64,000 nt of DNA from Trebonia sp050013875 (GCA_050013875.1 JBEKEK010000025.1:16849-80848), one strand, 5' to 3'. Positions 19,266 through 28,409 are shown, numbered from the stretch's first letter. Program-made: numbers and translations. Notes: generated from the sequence alone by a model not told the origin.

Positions 19266-19337
19266 GGGGCTATGGCGCAGTGGTAGCGCACCTGCCTTGC
19301 ATGCAGGGGGTCAGGGGTTCGAATCCCCTTAGCTCCA
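19266..19337 (+). tRNA. tRNA-Ala (TGC anticodon)
   Basis: The 72-base cloverleaf has acceptor GGGGCTA with TAGCTCC (one G-T pair) and D arm GCGC/GCGC. The anticodon stem is CCTGC/GCAGG around CTTGCAT (anticodon TGC), and the T arm AGGGG/CCCCT around TTCGAAT. CCA is not encoded. Confidence 0.96.
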
Positions 19338-19505
19338 CGCAACCGGGACAAGTCGGGTCACCTTGGTTGACGATCTTCGATCGCCTTCCCGGTGGCCCGC
19401 AGTGCTTTCCCGGGGGTGCCCGCTCGGCCATGGTCGTGATCCGTGTGCAGAGAGGGCGCAGCGGGAGTGGTCGTCGAGCCAGGGTTCCCGGCCGAGTCCG
19501 GGGCG

Positions 19506-20537
19506 CTAATCGGATGACGCCGCGTCCGCCTTGTCGGCCACGTCACGTCGCATTTTGCGTTCCAGGTAGAGCCGCCGGTAGAGCCCGCGCGCCGCGCGCT
19601 CGCCGGGGATCACCCAGACGCCACCACCGGCGACCAGGTGGGAAGCGTTGGTTATCCGGCCCTTATAGGAGTCTTGGCCAGCACCGAGTTCGAACCGCGT
19701 GATGTCTCGTCGCGCGGCCTCCTCAGCGGTGGCGAGCATAGCCAGCTTGCCCGGTGAGAACTTTGCCATGTCGTGGTCGTAGGCGGTGAACCATCCGCAG
19801 AGCACCCCTGGGCACATCAAGTTGGCGCTGACGGCGACTATTCGCTCCCCTGCCCGCAGAACGGTCACCAGTCCGGCGCAATCCTCGTTCGATGTCACGG
19901 CGAGTTCCTCGACGATTTTACGCGTGGCCGGATCGGAGAACACTTGACGTGCGCCGTAGTACTTAGCGGCCTTCCACTCCATGAGCTGGTGGATGTGGTC
20001 TGGCGCGGCGGCCCCCCATTCCAGAGACACTGGGCCGACGCGGCGTTCCAGTGAGCGCCATTGCTTTCCGAAATCAGCTGTGAACTTCTTGCTCCGGCTG
20101 ACGTAGTAGGACGTGTATCCGTCGCTCAGATCGATGAGTGGTGCCTCGACGAGCGTCCCCGCATAATGGTGTGCGGCCAGGGCAGGCTGGCCTGCGGGAG
20201 CAGCCGTGTATCGCCAGCCGCGCAAGCCCGCCTTGCGAATGACCTGCCTCGCGTCGATGGTCGCGCCATCGCTGACGAACCCCTGCAGGTTGTTCATGGG
20301 GTCGCCGATCGGCAGGCCGATCCGCTGCGGACCTAGGTCGAAAGGCAGGAACGCCTGGATGGCACCGTCGGCCTCCACGACGGCGACTCGGGAATTGAGC
20401 CTGTGCCTGCCCACTGTCTGCGCGAAGGTCAGGGCGAAGAAGGGATTCTGCAACTCAGCGGACGATTTCTGGAAACGGGCCCACAGGCTCGCCTCGCCGG
20501 GACCCAGATCACCCGGGCGCACGACCGTAACGCGCAT
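19506..20537 (-). CDS. GNAT family N-acetyltransferase (CelD/BcsL-like)
   Basis: The 343-residue product matches the double-GNAT-fold proteins annotated as cellulose-biosynthesis CelD-like. It has an N-terminal PGDLGPGEASLWARFQKSSAELQNPFF region and AFLPFDLG. A central segment runs MEWKAAKYYGARQVFSD, followed by the C-terminal acyltransferase half (LVTVLRAGERIVAVSANL, then FSPGKLAMLATAEEA and RFELGAGQDSYKGRI). No polysaccharide genes are nearby, so the substrate is unknown. The ATG at 20537 has an exceptional ribosome-binding site: 20542-20553 reads AAGGAGGTGATC on this strand, complementary to the whole 3' end of 16S rRNA. Confidence 0.8.
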   Translation of the reverse strand: MRVTVVRPGDLGPGEASLWARFQKSSAELQNPFFALTFAQTVGRHRLNSRVAVVEADGAIQAFLPFDLGPQRIGLPIGDPMNNLQGFVSDGATIDARQVIRKAGLRGWRYTAAPAGQPALAAHHYAGTLVEAPLIDLSDGYTSYYVSRSKKFTADFGKQWRSLERRVGPVSLEWGAAAPDHIHQLMEWKAAKYYGARQVFSDPATRKIVEELAVTSNEDCAGLVTVLRAGERIVAVSANLMCPGVLCGWFTAYDHDMAKFSPGKLAMLATAEEAARRDITRFELGAGQDSYKGRITNASHLVAGGGVWVIPGERAARGLYRRLYLERKMRRDVADKADAASSD

Positions 20538-21106
20538 ACGCGATCACCTCCTTGACCTGATCAATCACGAAGCTTGCTGGCATGCGACAAACAAATGGGG
20601 ACAGGCGACAGCGATATCGGGCGGTCAGATTTGGCAAGCCCCGAAGGGTAATTCCCGTCGCTCAAGGCAGAGATTAGATACAGCTTCTATGCTTCCCAAA
20701 CGGGTGCTGTGCAGGCGACACACGCGGTCACAGTATAGACGGCATGGTCCGGTGCGGTGGGGGAAGAGCAGCAATCTGCGGGTTGTGGTGTGCCGCCAGA
20801 TCTGGTCTTCTGGCCTGCTCGCAGCGGAAGGTAGCGCATGCGGGGCATTGTTCTCGAATTAGCCGAGGCGGTGTCGATCTCGTCCTTTTCACGCCGCCGA
20901 GGAGATCTTTAATTCATGATTTCGGTTGATCTGGTGTCTCGGTCGCGGCGATATCACCCGGCAAGGGTGAGCCGCACGGGCACCAGCCCGGGCATGGTGG
21001 TGAGCGGGACTCCAGGGCGCGGTGGCGGCCTTATCCCGAATAAGGTCCCGGGCGTGCCGCCGCCTCACGTGCCACCCACTCCGGCCGGGTCAGAGGGAAG
21101 GGCGTC
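20538..21106. other. 569-base gap between GNAT and DUF3040 genes
   Basis: No convincing coding region is visible. It must hold the promoters of both divergent genes. An inverted repeat CCTTAT-N5-ATAAGG (21029-21045) lies 62 bases before the DUF3040 start and is a possible operator or weak hairpin. The part from 20540 to 20720 is less GC-rich than the average of the region. Confidence 0.4.
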
Positions 21107-21442
21107 ATGAGCGATGCACTGAACCGCGTTCCGGACGCCCGGCGGCAGTTGCGGCGCATCGATCGTGAGCTGCGCCGGTCCGATCCTGAGCTGGCCTCGA
21201 TGTTGTCCACCTTCTCTCGCCTCGCCGCGGGCGAGAGGATGCCCGGCCGGGAGCAGTTGCGCACGTCGCCGGCCCTTGACTGGCGTGTGGTGCTGTGGCC
21301 GATGGCTTCCATTGCCTTCCTGGTCGTCTACGCGGCGGGCGGCGGAGCCGCCGCGGCTCGCAGCGCGGCGCTGGCCTGCGGCGCGCGGCGCGCGGCGCGA
21401 GCCGGCGGCGGCGTCCAGGCCGGCGAGAGCCTGCTGCCGTAG
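21107..21442 (+). CDS. DUF3040 small membrane protein
   Basis: DUF3040 proteins are short actinobacterial membrane proteins of unknown role. The 111-residue product has the domain hallmark at residues 12-50: a charged helix (ARRQLRRIDRELRRSDPELA), SMLSTFSRLA, then a hydrophobic span WRVVLWPMASIAFLVVYAAG. Only one clear span and an Ala/Gly/Arg tail follow, where many relatives have two spans, so the C-terminus may be degenerate. GGGAAGG precedes the ATG. Confidence 0.72.
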   Translation: MSDALNRVPDARRQLRRIDRELRRSDPELASMLSTFSRLAAGERMPGREQLRTSPALDWRVVLWPMASIAFLVVYAAGGGAAAARSAALACGARRAARAGGGVQAGESLLP

Positions 21443-21467
21443 CCCCGGCCCCAGCGTGGATCGCGTT

Positions 21468-21908
21468 TCAGGGCGGCCGCTCGGACTCCAGTGCGCTGGC
21501 AGAGGCCCGGCGGATCGTCCCCGCGCCGCTCGCCAATGCCCGCCGCCACGGCACAACTCCCTCGATCTCGGTTTCCAGCGAGAAGCTCAGGAACGTCCTG
21601 ATCACAACGATCAGCCCAAGAACGAGGACATTGTCGAGGCTAGGCGCGACCGCGACGGTGCGAATCAGGTCGGCGGCGACCAGAACTTCCAGCCCGAGCA
21701 GCACCGTGCCGCCGAACGCCTGGCGCAGTACCACGTAAGCCTTTGACGACAAGCCGGATCGCCGCCAGGCCACCGCTGCGAGCACGAATGACCAGATAAA
21801 ACCGACGACCAGGATCGCCGCGCCGAGCGCCTCAAACCCCTGGGCAACGTGGTCCATCAGCGCGGAGAACGTCTCACCCGACGCTTCGGCAGCCGCAGCG
21901 AGGATCAT
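21468..21908 (-). CDS. DUF1622 membrane protein
   Basis: I chose the ATG at 21908, giving 146 residues beginning MILAAAAEASGETFSALMDH; the frame is open upstream but not conserved-looking. Three membrane spans are clear: LGAAILVVGFIWSFVLAAVAW, AFGGTVLLGLEVLVAADLI and NVLVLGLIVVIRTFLSFSLE. The LLGLEVLVAADLIRTV element is typical of DUF1622, a family of unknown function. It converges on the DUF3040 gene. Confidence 0.75.
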   Translation of the reverse strand: MILAAAAEASGETFSALMDHVAQGFEALGAAILVVGFIWSFVLAAVAWRRSGLSSKAYVVLRQAFGGTVLLGLEVLVAADLIRTVAVAPSLDNVLVLGLIVVIRTFLSFSLETEIEGVVPWRRALASGAGTIRRASASALESERPP

Positions 21909-22240
21909 TTGCCCCTGCCCGCCATGCCGCCCCCCACTGGCCCATCGAGTCGTCAAGCAGTTCCGCACTGCGTCCGGCGGTCCCGATGCCGAGGCATTCT
22001 GCCGTGTCCCGGAAATCTGGCGGGCCTGTCCCACACGGTAGATGGACTGCCAGCGCAGCCACATCACCCGCCGCGGGGGATGTAACACGCCACCGGCCGG
22101 AAGCGCGATTGCCGCTGGATCGGCAGCCAGATGCTCAAAGCGATCACGGGCGCAAGCACGAGCAGCGATGCAAAGCGCAGGAGATTGGAGGACCCTCGCC
22201 GAGTACGCCGGCCGGGACGGCCGGCTGAGGATGGCGGTGG

Positions 22241-22762
22241 TCAGGGCGCCTGCGCGGACCCGGCGGGCAGCGGCTGATCGTCGTACGGGCGGCGGTTGTC
22301 AGGGTCGATGGCGCGCATGACGCGCCTGCCGATCTCGCGCAGCTGCCGGGACTGAGTCTTGGTCAGCGGGTCGAAGACCAGGCGGCGGACCTCCTGGGCG
22401 TGGCCGGGCGCGGCCTCGGTCACCTTCGCCAGGCCCTGGTCGGTCAGGGTCGCCAGGGTGTAGCGGCCGTCGGCCGAATCGGGGGTGCGGCGCACCCAGT
22501 CGCGCTGCTCCAGCCGGGCGACAACCTGAGACAGGCGCGGCAGCGAGCCCTCGGCCAGCGTTGCGAGCACGCTCATCCGCAGGGTGCGGCCGGGCGCCTC
22601 CGACAGCAGGACCAGCACCTGGTACTCGAAGTGGCTGATCCCGGCGTCGCGGCGCAGCTGCGCATCGAGCGCGGCCGGCAGCCTGTTCAGCACGCTGGCC
22701 AGGGCGAGCCAGGCCTGCCTCTCCTCGGCGTCGAGCCAGCGGGATTCCTGCGGGACGTCCAT
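22241..22762 (-). CDS. MarR family transcriptional regulator
   Basis: The 173-residue product has the MarR winged-helix layout: helix EERQAWLALASVLNRLPAAL, ISHFEYQVLVLLSEAP, recognition region GSLPRLSQVVARLEQRDWV, and the wing RRTPDSADGRYTLATLTDQG. No Shine-Dalgarno precedes the ATG at 22762, so the message may be leaderless. It is divergent from a VOC-fold gene, and two matching operator-like sequences lie between them, which suggests that it represses both. Confidence 0.88.
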   Translation of the reverse strand: MDVPQESRWLDAEERQAWLALASVLNRLPAALDAQLRRDAGISHFEYQVLVLLSEAPGRTLRMSVLATLAEGSLPRLSQVVARLEQRDWVRRTPDSADGRYTLATLTDQGLAKVTEAAPGHAQEVRRLVFDPLTKTQSRQLREIGRRVMRAIDPDNRRPYDDQPLPAGSAQAP

Positions 22763-22774
22763 GAGGACAGAATA

Positions 22775-22823
22775 ACTTAAAAATTGAAGTGATCCAGCAC
22801 TCTGATGACTTGCATCGTGAAGT
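22775..22823. promoter_or_regulatory. Paired ACTT-N8-AAGT operators, probably for MarR
   Basis: Two sites with the same frame occur in the MarR/VOC gap: ACTTAAAAATTGAAGT (22775-22790, 12 of 16 positions symmetric) and ACTTGCATCGTGAAGT (22808-22823). Their centres are 33 bases apart, about three helical turns, so two dimers would bind the same face. The first lies 13 bases from the MarR start codon. Site length and symmetry fit MarR dimers. Confidence 0.5.
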
Positions 22824-22951
22824 GATATGGAGGTACTGTCAGTTAACGCTTTAAGTCAGAGAGGGCGTGCGTCCTCGGTGATGCGCCAGAGACGCTGGTG
22901 CCGACACCGAGCGCGGCCGCCCGTGAACGAACCCATCGGAAGGAAGCAATC

Positions 22952-23347
22952 ATGACCGCCACTGTCAGTCTGAGTGTCGCCGCCCTGACCGTCGACTGCG
23001 CCGATCCCGCCGCCCTGGCGGACTTCTGGGGGAAGGCCCTCGGCCGCCCGGTCAGCCCCGGCGCGGTCGCCGGGGACACGTCGGTGGACGCCACCGGCCC
23101 CGAGAGCGGCCCCCGGATGCTTCTCCACAACGTCCCCGAGCCGAAGGGAATGCATCTTGTCCTGATCACCGACCGCTACGACGAGGAGATGGGGCGGCTG
23201 ACCGGCCTGGGCGCCAGACCGCTCAACGAGATCAAGCTCCCGGCGGTCCGCTTGGGCGGGGACTTGTATGTGGTTCACCAGACCACGTTCGCCGACCCGG
23301 AGGGCAACGAATTCGATCTGGTGATGTGGGAGCAGCAGCCCGAGTAG
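22952..23347 (+). CDS. VOC family (glyoxalase-like) protein
   Basis: The 131-residue product begins at an ATG preceded by GGAAGGAAG. It shows one vicinal-oxygen-chelate fold: VAALTVDCADPAALADFWGKALG, then MHLVLITDRYDEEMGRLTGLGA, and the end TTFADPEGNEFDLVMWEQ. The last of these has the usual metal-ligand Glu/Asp region of DPEGNEF. Homologues include bleomycin-resistance-like and glyoxalase-like enzymes; the substrate is unknown. It is probably controlled by the divergent MarR gene. Confidence 0.82.
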   Translation: MTATVSLSVAALTVDCADPAALADFWGKALGRPVSPGAVAGDTSVDATGPESGPRMLLHNVPEPKGMHLVLITDRYDEEMGRLTGLGARPLNEIKLPAVRLGGDLYVVHQTTFADPEGNEFDLVMWEQQPE

Positions 23348-23413
23348 TTGCCGAGTCCGGGCACTAGCTCATCCGCAATTCTCGCACCATCCAGCACCGA
23401 AAGGGCATCATAG

Positions 23414-24430
23414 ATGCAGCACGTGAACCAGCAGGGAACCACGAGGCGGACGATGCTCCGCGTCGGGACGGCGGCCGGGACCTCCGCGGCCCTGGGTGCG
23501 GCCGGCGTCTTTGCGGTTGGTACCGCGAGCGCGATCACCGCTGCGGGCGGCGGGACGAGAGGGCTTCCCTACCCGTCCGGCGTCACCGACATCTCGCACT
23601 GCGCCCCCGAGGCGGCCGCGATCTTCCGCGGTGTCTTCAGCGCCAAAAGCGAGCACGACGCCGCCGGCTTTATGTCCTACTTCTCAACCGCGAACACCGT
23701 TTACATGGACGCCTGCCTGGGCGTCACCCTCTCAGGCTGGATGGCGGTGAACGACTTTTTCTCTTCGTTCCTCCCGAGCGCGCCCGCCGCCGCGATCGCC
23801 TACCCGCTGCGCATCGTAGGCGACGCGCGGAGCGCCGCAGTCGAGTTCGTGGACACCCCCGCGTTCTTCGGCTTCGAGATACGCGCCCTGTCCTCCGTCA
23901 CCTTCGACGGCAACCACAAGATCACCCGCTGGGTCGACTACTGGGACGGCCGCAGCTCCCTTAAACAGAACACCCTCACCAGCGCCTACCCGACCGACTT
24001 CAGGGACTCCGTGCAGAACACCGGTCCCGCCGCCGTCCAGGCCGCCCGGGCGCTGCAGGCCGCGTTCGCGGCCGGCGACGCCGCCGCGGCCGTAGCACTG
24101 ATGTCCTACGACGTAGTCCACGAGGACATGGCCGCGCACACCCGCGTCCGCGGCCAGGAACAGGCCCAGCGCTACTACACCCGGGTGCTCGGGCAGCTCC
24201 CCTACGGCCCGGGCGCCGCGCTGCTCCACGCCGACGGCGGCCGCCAGGGCGGCGGCTACGAGTGGTCGGCGGCCCCCGCCGCCGCCCCGATGCGCCGCGG
24301 CCACACCTGCGTAGAGCTCGACCAGGCCGGCAAGATCAGCCGCCTGACGGCCATCTACGACTCCAGCCTCCTGAGCTACGCCGCCTACCAGTCCCTGGCC
24401 GGCGCCGCCGCGGAAGCGCCCCTGTCCTGA
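23414..24430 (+). CDS. Tat-exported protein with two SnoaL/NTF2-like domains
   Basis: The 338-residue product begins with a twin-arginine signal: TTRRTMLRVG (residues 9-18), a hydrophobic core, and a likely cleavage after VGTASA near residue 40. Two NTF2-like cone folds follow. One is at about 60-185 (AIFRGVFSAKSEHDAAGFMSYF to HKITRWVDYWDGRSS). The second is at about 205-325 (ALQAAFAAGDAAAAVALMSYD to GKISRLTAIYDSS). Both carry the W/Y-D ends typical of SnoaL-like proteins. Export folded, with a bound ligand, would fit Tat use. It lies 66 bases after the VOC gene and may share its control. Confidence 0.8.
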   Translation: MQHVNQQGTTRRTMLRVGTAAGTSAALGAAGVFAVGTASAITAAGGGTRGLPYPSGVTDISHCAPEAAAIFRGVFSAKSEHDAAGFMSYFSTANTVYMDACLGVTLSGWMAVNDFFSSFLPSAPAAAIAYPLRIVGDARSAAVEFVDTPAFFGFEIRALSSVTFDGNHKITRWVDYWDGRSSLKQNTLTSAYPTDFRDSVQNTGPAAVQAARALQAAFAAGDAAAAVALMSYDVVHEDMAAHTRVRGQEQAQRYYTRVLGQLPYGPGAALLHADGGRQGGGYEWSAAPAAAPMRRGHTCVELDQAGKISRLTAIYDSSLLSYAAYQSLAGAAAEAPLS

Positions 24431-24509
24431 ACCAGTGGCAACTGCCAGTCAAGTGAAAAGACAACGAAAGGATCACGAGCCCCCAGCAATCCCCGGCCGT
24501 GAAATGCGG

Positions 24510-27023
24510 CTACTCAATCTGCTCGGCGATCGTCACATCGTTAGTGCCGGTGAGTCCCGATTGCCTTCTGGCTGACGGAAGGCCGCTGCCAACCCGTCTG
24601 GCAGCTTCGGCTCCGACCGCTTCAGATCCGGTGGCGTCGCCGAAGATGCGCCAGCCGCCCCCTCCGGCCTCCTTCGCCTCGTACATGGCCAGGTCCGCGT
24701 GCATGAGCAGGGTGGTGAGGTCCCCATCGGGCGGGGATTCGGCGATGCCGATGCTGGCGCTGTAGGCGAGGTGCTTCCCGTCGCTGCCGTGGAAACGGGT
24801 GACCAGGCGGGTTAGCTGTCCCGCGAGCTGGATCGCGCGCAGGGTGGTGACCCCTGGCATCATGATGATGAACTCGTCGCCCCCGTAACGGCCCACGATG
24901 TCGTCGGGCCGTACGTGCTCCCGGCTTACCTGCGCCAGTTCGGTGAGCACCTGGTCGCCCGCGATGTGGCCGTGCACGTCGTTGATCCGCTTGAAGTTGT
25001 CCACGTCGATCATCAGCGCGACGAAGGGCTGGCCGAGCCGCTGGGCATGGGCGAACGCGGCCTCGGCGGTTTCCATGAAATGGCGCCGGTTATACAGGCC
25101 GGTGATGCCATCGATGGCGGCCAGCTGCTGGTACCTGACGGCAAGGCGGCCGTAGTCGCGCAGGGCGATGTACTGACGGGTGCTGACCATAAAGGTCAGC
25201 ACGGCGGCCCCGAGCAGGATGCCACCCAGCGGGTTGAACCCGACGCTGCGCAGGCCGACGAAGGCCAGCAGCACGTAGCTGCTCACGACGGCTACGTAGG
25301 GCAGCGGGGACGGCCGTCCGGAGACGACCTGCTGCGGCGGCGGCACGAGGGTCCCGGTGGGCGGGGTGCGCAGCTGGCTGGCGGCGGAAATGCAGACGAA
25401 GGTTACGGCGACCATCCACAGCATGTCGACCGGGTCGCCGCCGAGATAGGTCGAGTGCACCGTGATGTAGTCGTAGCTGAGGTCGGCCGCGATGAAGATC
25501 AGCACGCCACCCGCGAAGATCCGCAGCGCGGTGACGTTCGACGGGGGTACACCGCGCCACAGCAGCGTCAGGATCCCGAATAGGAGCAGCAGGTCACCCA
25601 CCGGGTAGGCGTAGGTGACGATATCGAACAGGTCGAAGCGCGGGCCCGACCCGATGGCCGGGCCAAGCGCCAGGTACCAGGTGACTATCACCCCACCGGT
25701 GAACACCGTGCCCAGATCGAGCAGCAGCCGCAACCGCTCCGGTCCCGACCGGCGGCGCGCCGGGAAGGAGACAAGACCGGCGAAGCCAACCACATAGAAG
25801 CTCAGGTACGCCGCGTCGGCCCAGGTCGGGTAGGCCGCGCGGTGCAGCACGTTCTCGTACCAGAATTGCAGTAGGTCGCCGAGCAGGTAGAGGAACACCG
25901 CGACAGAAAGCAGGCGCCACGCGCGGCAAGCGCGGTGCCCGAAATCCGGGCGCCGCGACACCCGCCACGCGAGCACAATCGCGGCCCCGTTCACCGGGAT
26001 GAACGCCAGGTCGCCGATGAACGCCTGGTGCTCCCGCCCGCCCCAGCGGAACACCTGCCACAGGCCGTAGACGGTCAGCACCAGCGCCGCGCACGCCAGC
26101 GTGCCGCCGCCTACTCGCTGCACGACCCGTCGCACCTCGCGGACCGTGCGGCCGATGGCCGTGCTTGGCAGCCCGCCTGGATCCGCCGCGAGCGAGGGAC
26201 TTGGCTGCGGGTAGCCGGCCGCGTCCAGCCGCATCACCGGCCTGTCCGGGTCGCTCATCCACTCGGTGAAGGCCGCGGCCGACATCGGCCGCCCGAGGTA
26301 GAACCCCTGGCCGATATCGCACCCGAGAGCCCGCAGCTCGGAACAGATCGCGGCGGACTCGACTCCCTCGGCCACCACCTTGACGCCAAGCTGATGCGCG
26401 AGGTCGATGGTGGTGCGGACAATCGCGGCGAAGCTCGTGCTGCTGACGATCGGCCGCACGATGGACATGTCCAGCTTGAGCTCGTTGATTGGCCAGCCGC
26501 CGAGGCTCTCCAGGGAGGCGAAGCCGGTACCGAAATCGTCCAGGGAGATCTGGACGCCGGACTCGGCCAGCTGCGCGAAGAACCGAGTGCTGGCGGCCGT
26601 CGTCCCGGTTTCCTCGCTCACCTCGAGCACGATCATCTGGCCGGGCACCTGCTCCTCGCGCAGCAGCCGGGAGACAGCGGCGGGAAAGTCAGGGTCGGCC
26701 ACGCATCCGGGCCCGATATTGACCGAGACCGGGACCAGCCAGCCGGCCGCGGCCCAGGCCTTGTGCTGGACGAGGGACTGCCCGAGCAGCGCCAGGCTGA
26801 GCTCGGTCATCAGCCCGAGCTCCTCGGCCAGCGGGATGAACGAGGACGGCTGCAGGGTCCCGAGCTCTGGGTGGTCCCACCGGGCAAGCAGCTCAGCTGC
26901 GACCAGCCGCCCGGTCGCCAGCTCAACCTCGGGCTGGAAGTAGCCGACCACCTGCCGCTCCCGGAGCGCGCGAGGAAACTCGGCACGCAGCCGCGCCGCT
27001 ATATCGTCGGCTTCGAACGCCAT
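24510..27023 (-). CDS. Membrane c-di-GMP protein: EAL, membrane domain, GGDEF
   Basis: This 837-residue protein has both c-di-GMP turnover domains in reversed order. The N-terminal EAL phosphodiesterase domain (about 20-265) has VAAELLARW where the name motif is usually EALxRW, so it reads ELL with the catalytic Glu kept. It also has DDFGTGFASL, ELKLDMSIV, VAEGVES and GQGFYLGRPM. A membrane region of about ten spans (310-580) follows. The C-terminal GGDEF domain (about 640-805) has an intact YGGDEFIIM and GDGKH-like active site region. The usual order is GGDEF then EAL. GGAG precedes the ATG. Confidence 0.88.
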   Translation of the reverse strand: MAFEADDIAARLRAEFPRALRERQVVGYFQPEVELATGRLVAAELLARWDHPELGTLQPSSFIPLAEELGLMTELSLALLGQSLVQHKAWAAAGWLVPVSVNIGPGCVADPDFPAAVSRLLREEQVPGQMIVLEVSEETGTTAASTRFFAQLAESGVQISLDDFGTGFASLESLGGWPINELKLDMSIVRPIVSSTSFAAIVRTTIDLAHQLGVKVVAEGVESAAICSELRALGCDIGQGFYLGRPMSAAAFTEWMSDPDRPVMRLDAAGYPQPSPSLAADPGGLPSTAIGRTVREVRRVVQRVGGGTLACAALVLTVYGLWQVFRWGGREHQAFIGDLAFIPVNGAAIVLAWRVSRRPDFGHRACRAWRLLSVAVFLYLLGDLLQFWYENVLHRAAYPTWADAAYLSFYVVGFAGLVSFPARRRSGPERLRLLLDLGTVFTGGVIVTWYLALGPAIGSGPRFDLFDIVTYAYPVGDLLLLFGILTLLWRGVPPSNVTALRIFAGGVLIFIAADLSYDYITVHSTYLGGDPVDMLWMVAVTFVCISAASQLRTPPTGTLVPPPQQVVSGRPSPLPYVAVVSSYVLLAFVGLRSVGFNPLGGILLGAAVLTFMVSTRQYIALRDYGRLAVRYQQLAAIDGITGLYNRRHFMETAEAAFAHAQRLGQPFVALMIDVDNFKRINDVHGHIAGDQVLTELAQVSREHVRPDDIVGRYGGDEFIIMMPGVTTLRAIQLAGQLTRLVTRFHGSDGKHLAYSASIGIAESPPDGDLTTLLMHADLAMYEAKEAGGGGWRIFGDATGSEAVGAEAARRVGSGLPSARRQSGLTGTNDVTIAEQIE

Positions 27024-27200
27024 TCTCCGTTATCGTCCCCCCGGCTGCATGAGTACCCTTCGCTTCACACACTGTAACTGCGATATCGTCTCTTGTAACT
27101 TTGGCCTCATCCGGTCAGGACCGGGCCGGACAGACGCGACAAATCCTCACTCTCCGTAGAGCAGCGTCCGCGGCCCGGAACGCGGCTTCTGGCAGAGAAA

Positions 27201-27245
27201 CGCAGCAGTCCTCCAGGACGTCGACAGCCCTGGAGGACTGCTGCG
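27201..27245 (-). terminator. 17-base-pair perfect hairpin after the beta-helix gene
   Basis: CGCAGCAGTCCTCCAGG (27201-27217) and its exact complement (27229-27245) form a 17-bp stem with an 11-base loop, 12 bases beyond the stop of the beta-helix gene. It lacks a T run on either strand. It could stop transcription of the minus-strand gene and shield the divergent EAL-GGDEF promoter. Confidence 0.7.
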
Positions 27246-27257
27246 CGATGTCCGATG

Positions 27258-28409
27258 TCAGGACACGACGACGCGCTTCACGCGCACCGACACCTTGTGG
27301 TAGTGGTTGCCCGAGATTGACGCGTGCACCACCTTGCCCACGCCTTCAAGGAAGATCCCGTAGTGGTTGCGGGCGATGTAGTTGCCCCTGATCAGCACGG
27401 AGATACGGCTGGCCGACCCGACCAGGATGCCGGTCGTCCGGGTGTCCGGCTGCGCGACGTTTTTCTTCGCGCTTGGCGACGTGGCCAGGTCAATCGGGTC
27501 ACCGAGGGTGTTGTTGGTGCCGATCCAGTTGCGGATGATCTGGTTCCCGTTCAGGTGCTGGCCGGGAAGGTGAGCGTGGATGGTCACCCCGGCGAGGCCG
27601 TTGCCGTAGATGGTGTTGCCGACCACGATGTTGTCGGCCACCGTCTCGCCGGGAACCTCGGTGGCGATGACGACGCCCGCCCCTCCGCCGCTGCTCTTCA
27701 GCGTGCCGTTGTAGGTCAGCAGGTTGTGCGAAATCAGGTTGTGGGTGACTCCGGCGGTGGTGTGCCCGGCCACGATGACCCCGCAGCCGCCCGGATTGTG
27801 GCTGGCCACGTTATAGGAGACCACGTTGTGGCCGTTAGGGCCGATGTCGTCAGCGATGAGGTACCCGCCGCCCGTGTTGTACTCGGAGGTGTTGCGGTAG
27901 GCCTGGGACCAGGACGAGCCGTTGATGTCCACGCCCACGTCGCCGTTGTGCAGCAGGACGTTCCAGGACACCAGGACATGCGAACTGAGCGCCACCAGGA
28001 TGGCGTCGAATCCGGCGTACACGACCCTGAACCCGGTGACCCGGACATGGCTGGCACCGAGCACGCCAATGCCGATGCTGCCGGGCAGCGTGGTTGTGCC
28101 GATGGTGAGCGGCTTTAGGCCCTTGGCGTTGATCACCGCGCCCGCCCTGCCGATCAGGTTCAGTGGCTTACTGACGATGGCCTGGGTGTGGTACGTCCCC
28201 TTGCAGACCACAACCGTGCCGCCCGGGCTGGCAGCGGTGATGGCCGCGTTGATGTTGGAGTATCCCGCGGTCTTGCACGAGGTGTCGGCGGCACCAGAAG
28301 TGCCGTGCGGTGATACGTAGAGGGTTTTGACGGTCCCCGCCTGAGCGGCGACCGCACCGAACGCCAGCAGGCCTACAGCCAAGACCAGCGCCATTGCGAT
28401 CTTGCGCAT
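27258..28409 (-). CDS. Secreted right-handed parallel beta-helix protein
   Basis: The start at 28409 has GGAAGGAGAGAG upstream and gives a clear Sec signal: MRKIAMALVLAVGLLAFGAV followed by AAQAGTVK. The mature 360 residues show repeated beta-helix coils of about 22-25 residues rich in Asn, Val and Gly, for example HVLVSWNVLLHNGDVGVDIN, NVVSYNVASHNPGGCGVIVAG and NLISHNLLTYNG. This is the NosD/pectate-lyase-like fold. The beginning ADTSCKTAGYSNINAAI and TVVVCKGTY is common in DUF1565-like proteins. No catalytic residues can be assigned; a role in binding or modifying extracellular polysaccharide is only a guess. Confidence 0.85.
   Translation of the reverse strand: MRKIAMALVLAVGLLAFGAVAAQAGTVKTLYVSPHGTSGAADTSCKTAGYSNINAAITAASPGGTVVVCKGTYHTQAIVSKPLNLIGRAGAVINAKGLKPLTIGTTTLPGSIGIGVLGASHVRVTGFRVVYAGFDAILVALSSHVLVSWNVLLHNGDVGVDINGSSWSQAYRNTSEYNTGGGYLIADDIGPNGHNVVSYNVASHNPGGCGVIVAGHTTAGVTHNLISHNLLTYNGTLKSSGGGAGVVIATEVPGETVADNIVVGNTIYGNGLAGVTIHAHLPGQHLNGNQIIRNWIGTNNTLGDPIDLATSPSAKKNVAQPDTRTTGILVGSASRISVLIRGNYIARNHYGIFLEGVGKVVHASISGNHYHKVSVRVKRVVVS

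Noticed and set aside
18548..19351. 267-codon frame on the minus strand starting with GIRTPDPLHARQV-type sequence
   Set aside because: This is the well-known artefact of translating the antisense of a tRNA gene (tRNA-Ala at 19266-19337); the rest overlaps a different hypothetical gene and a noncoding gap.
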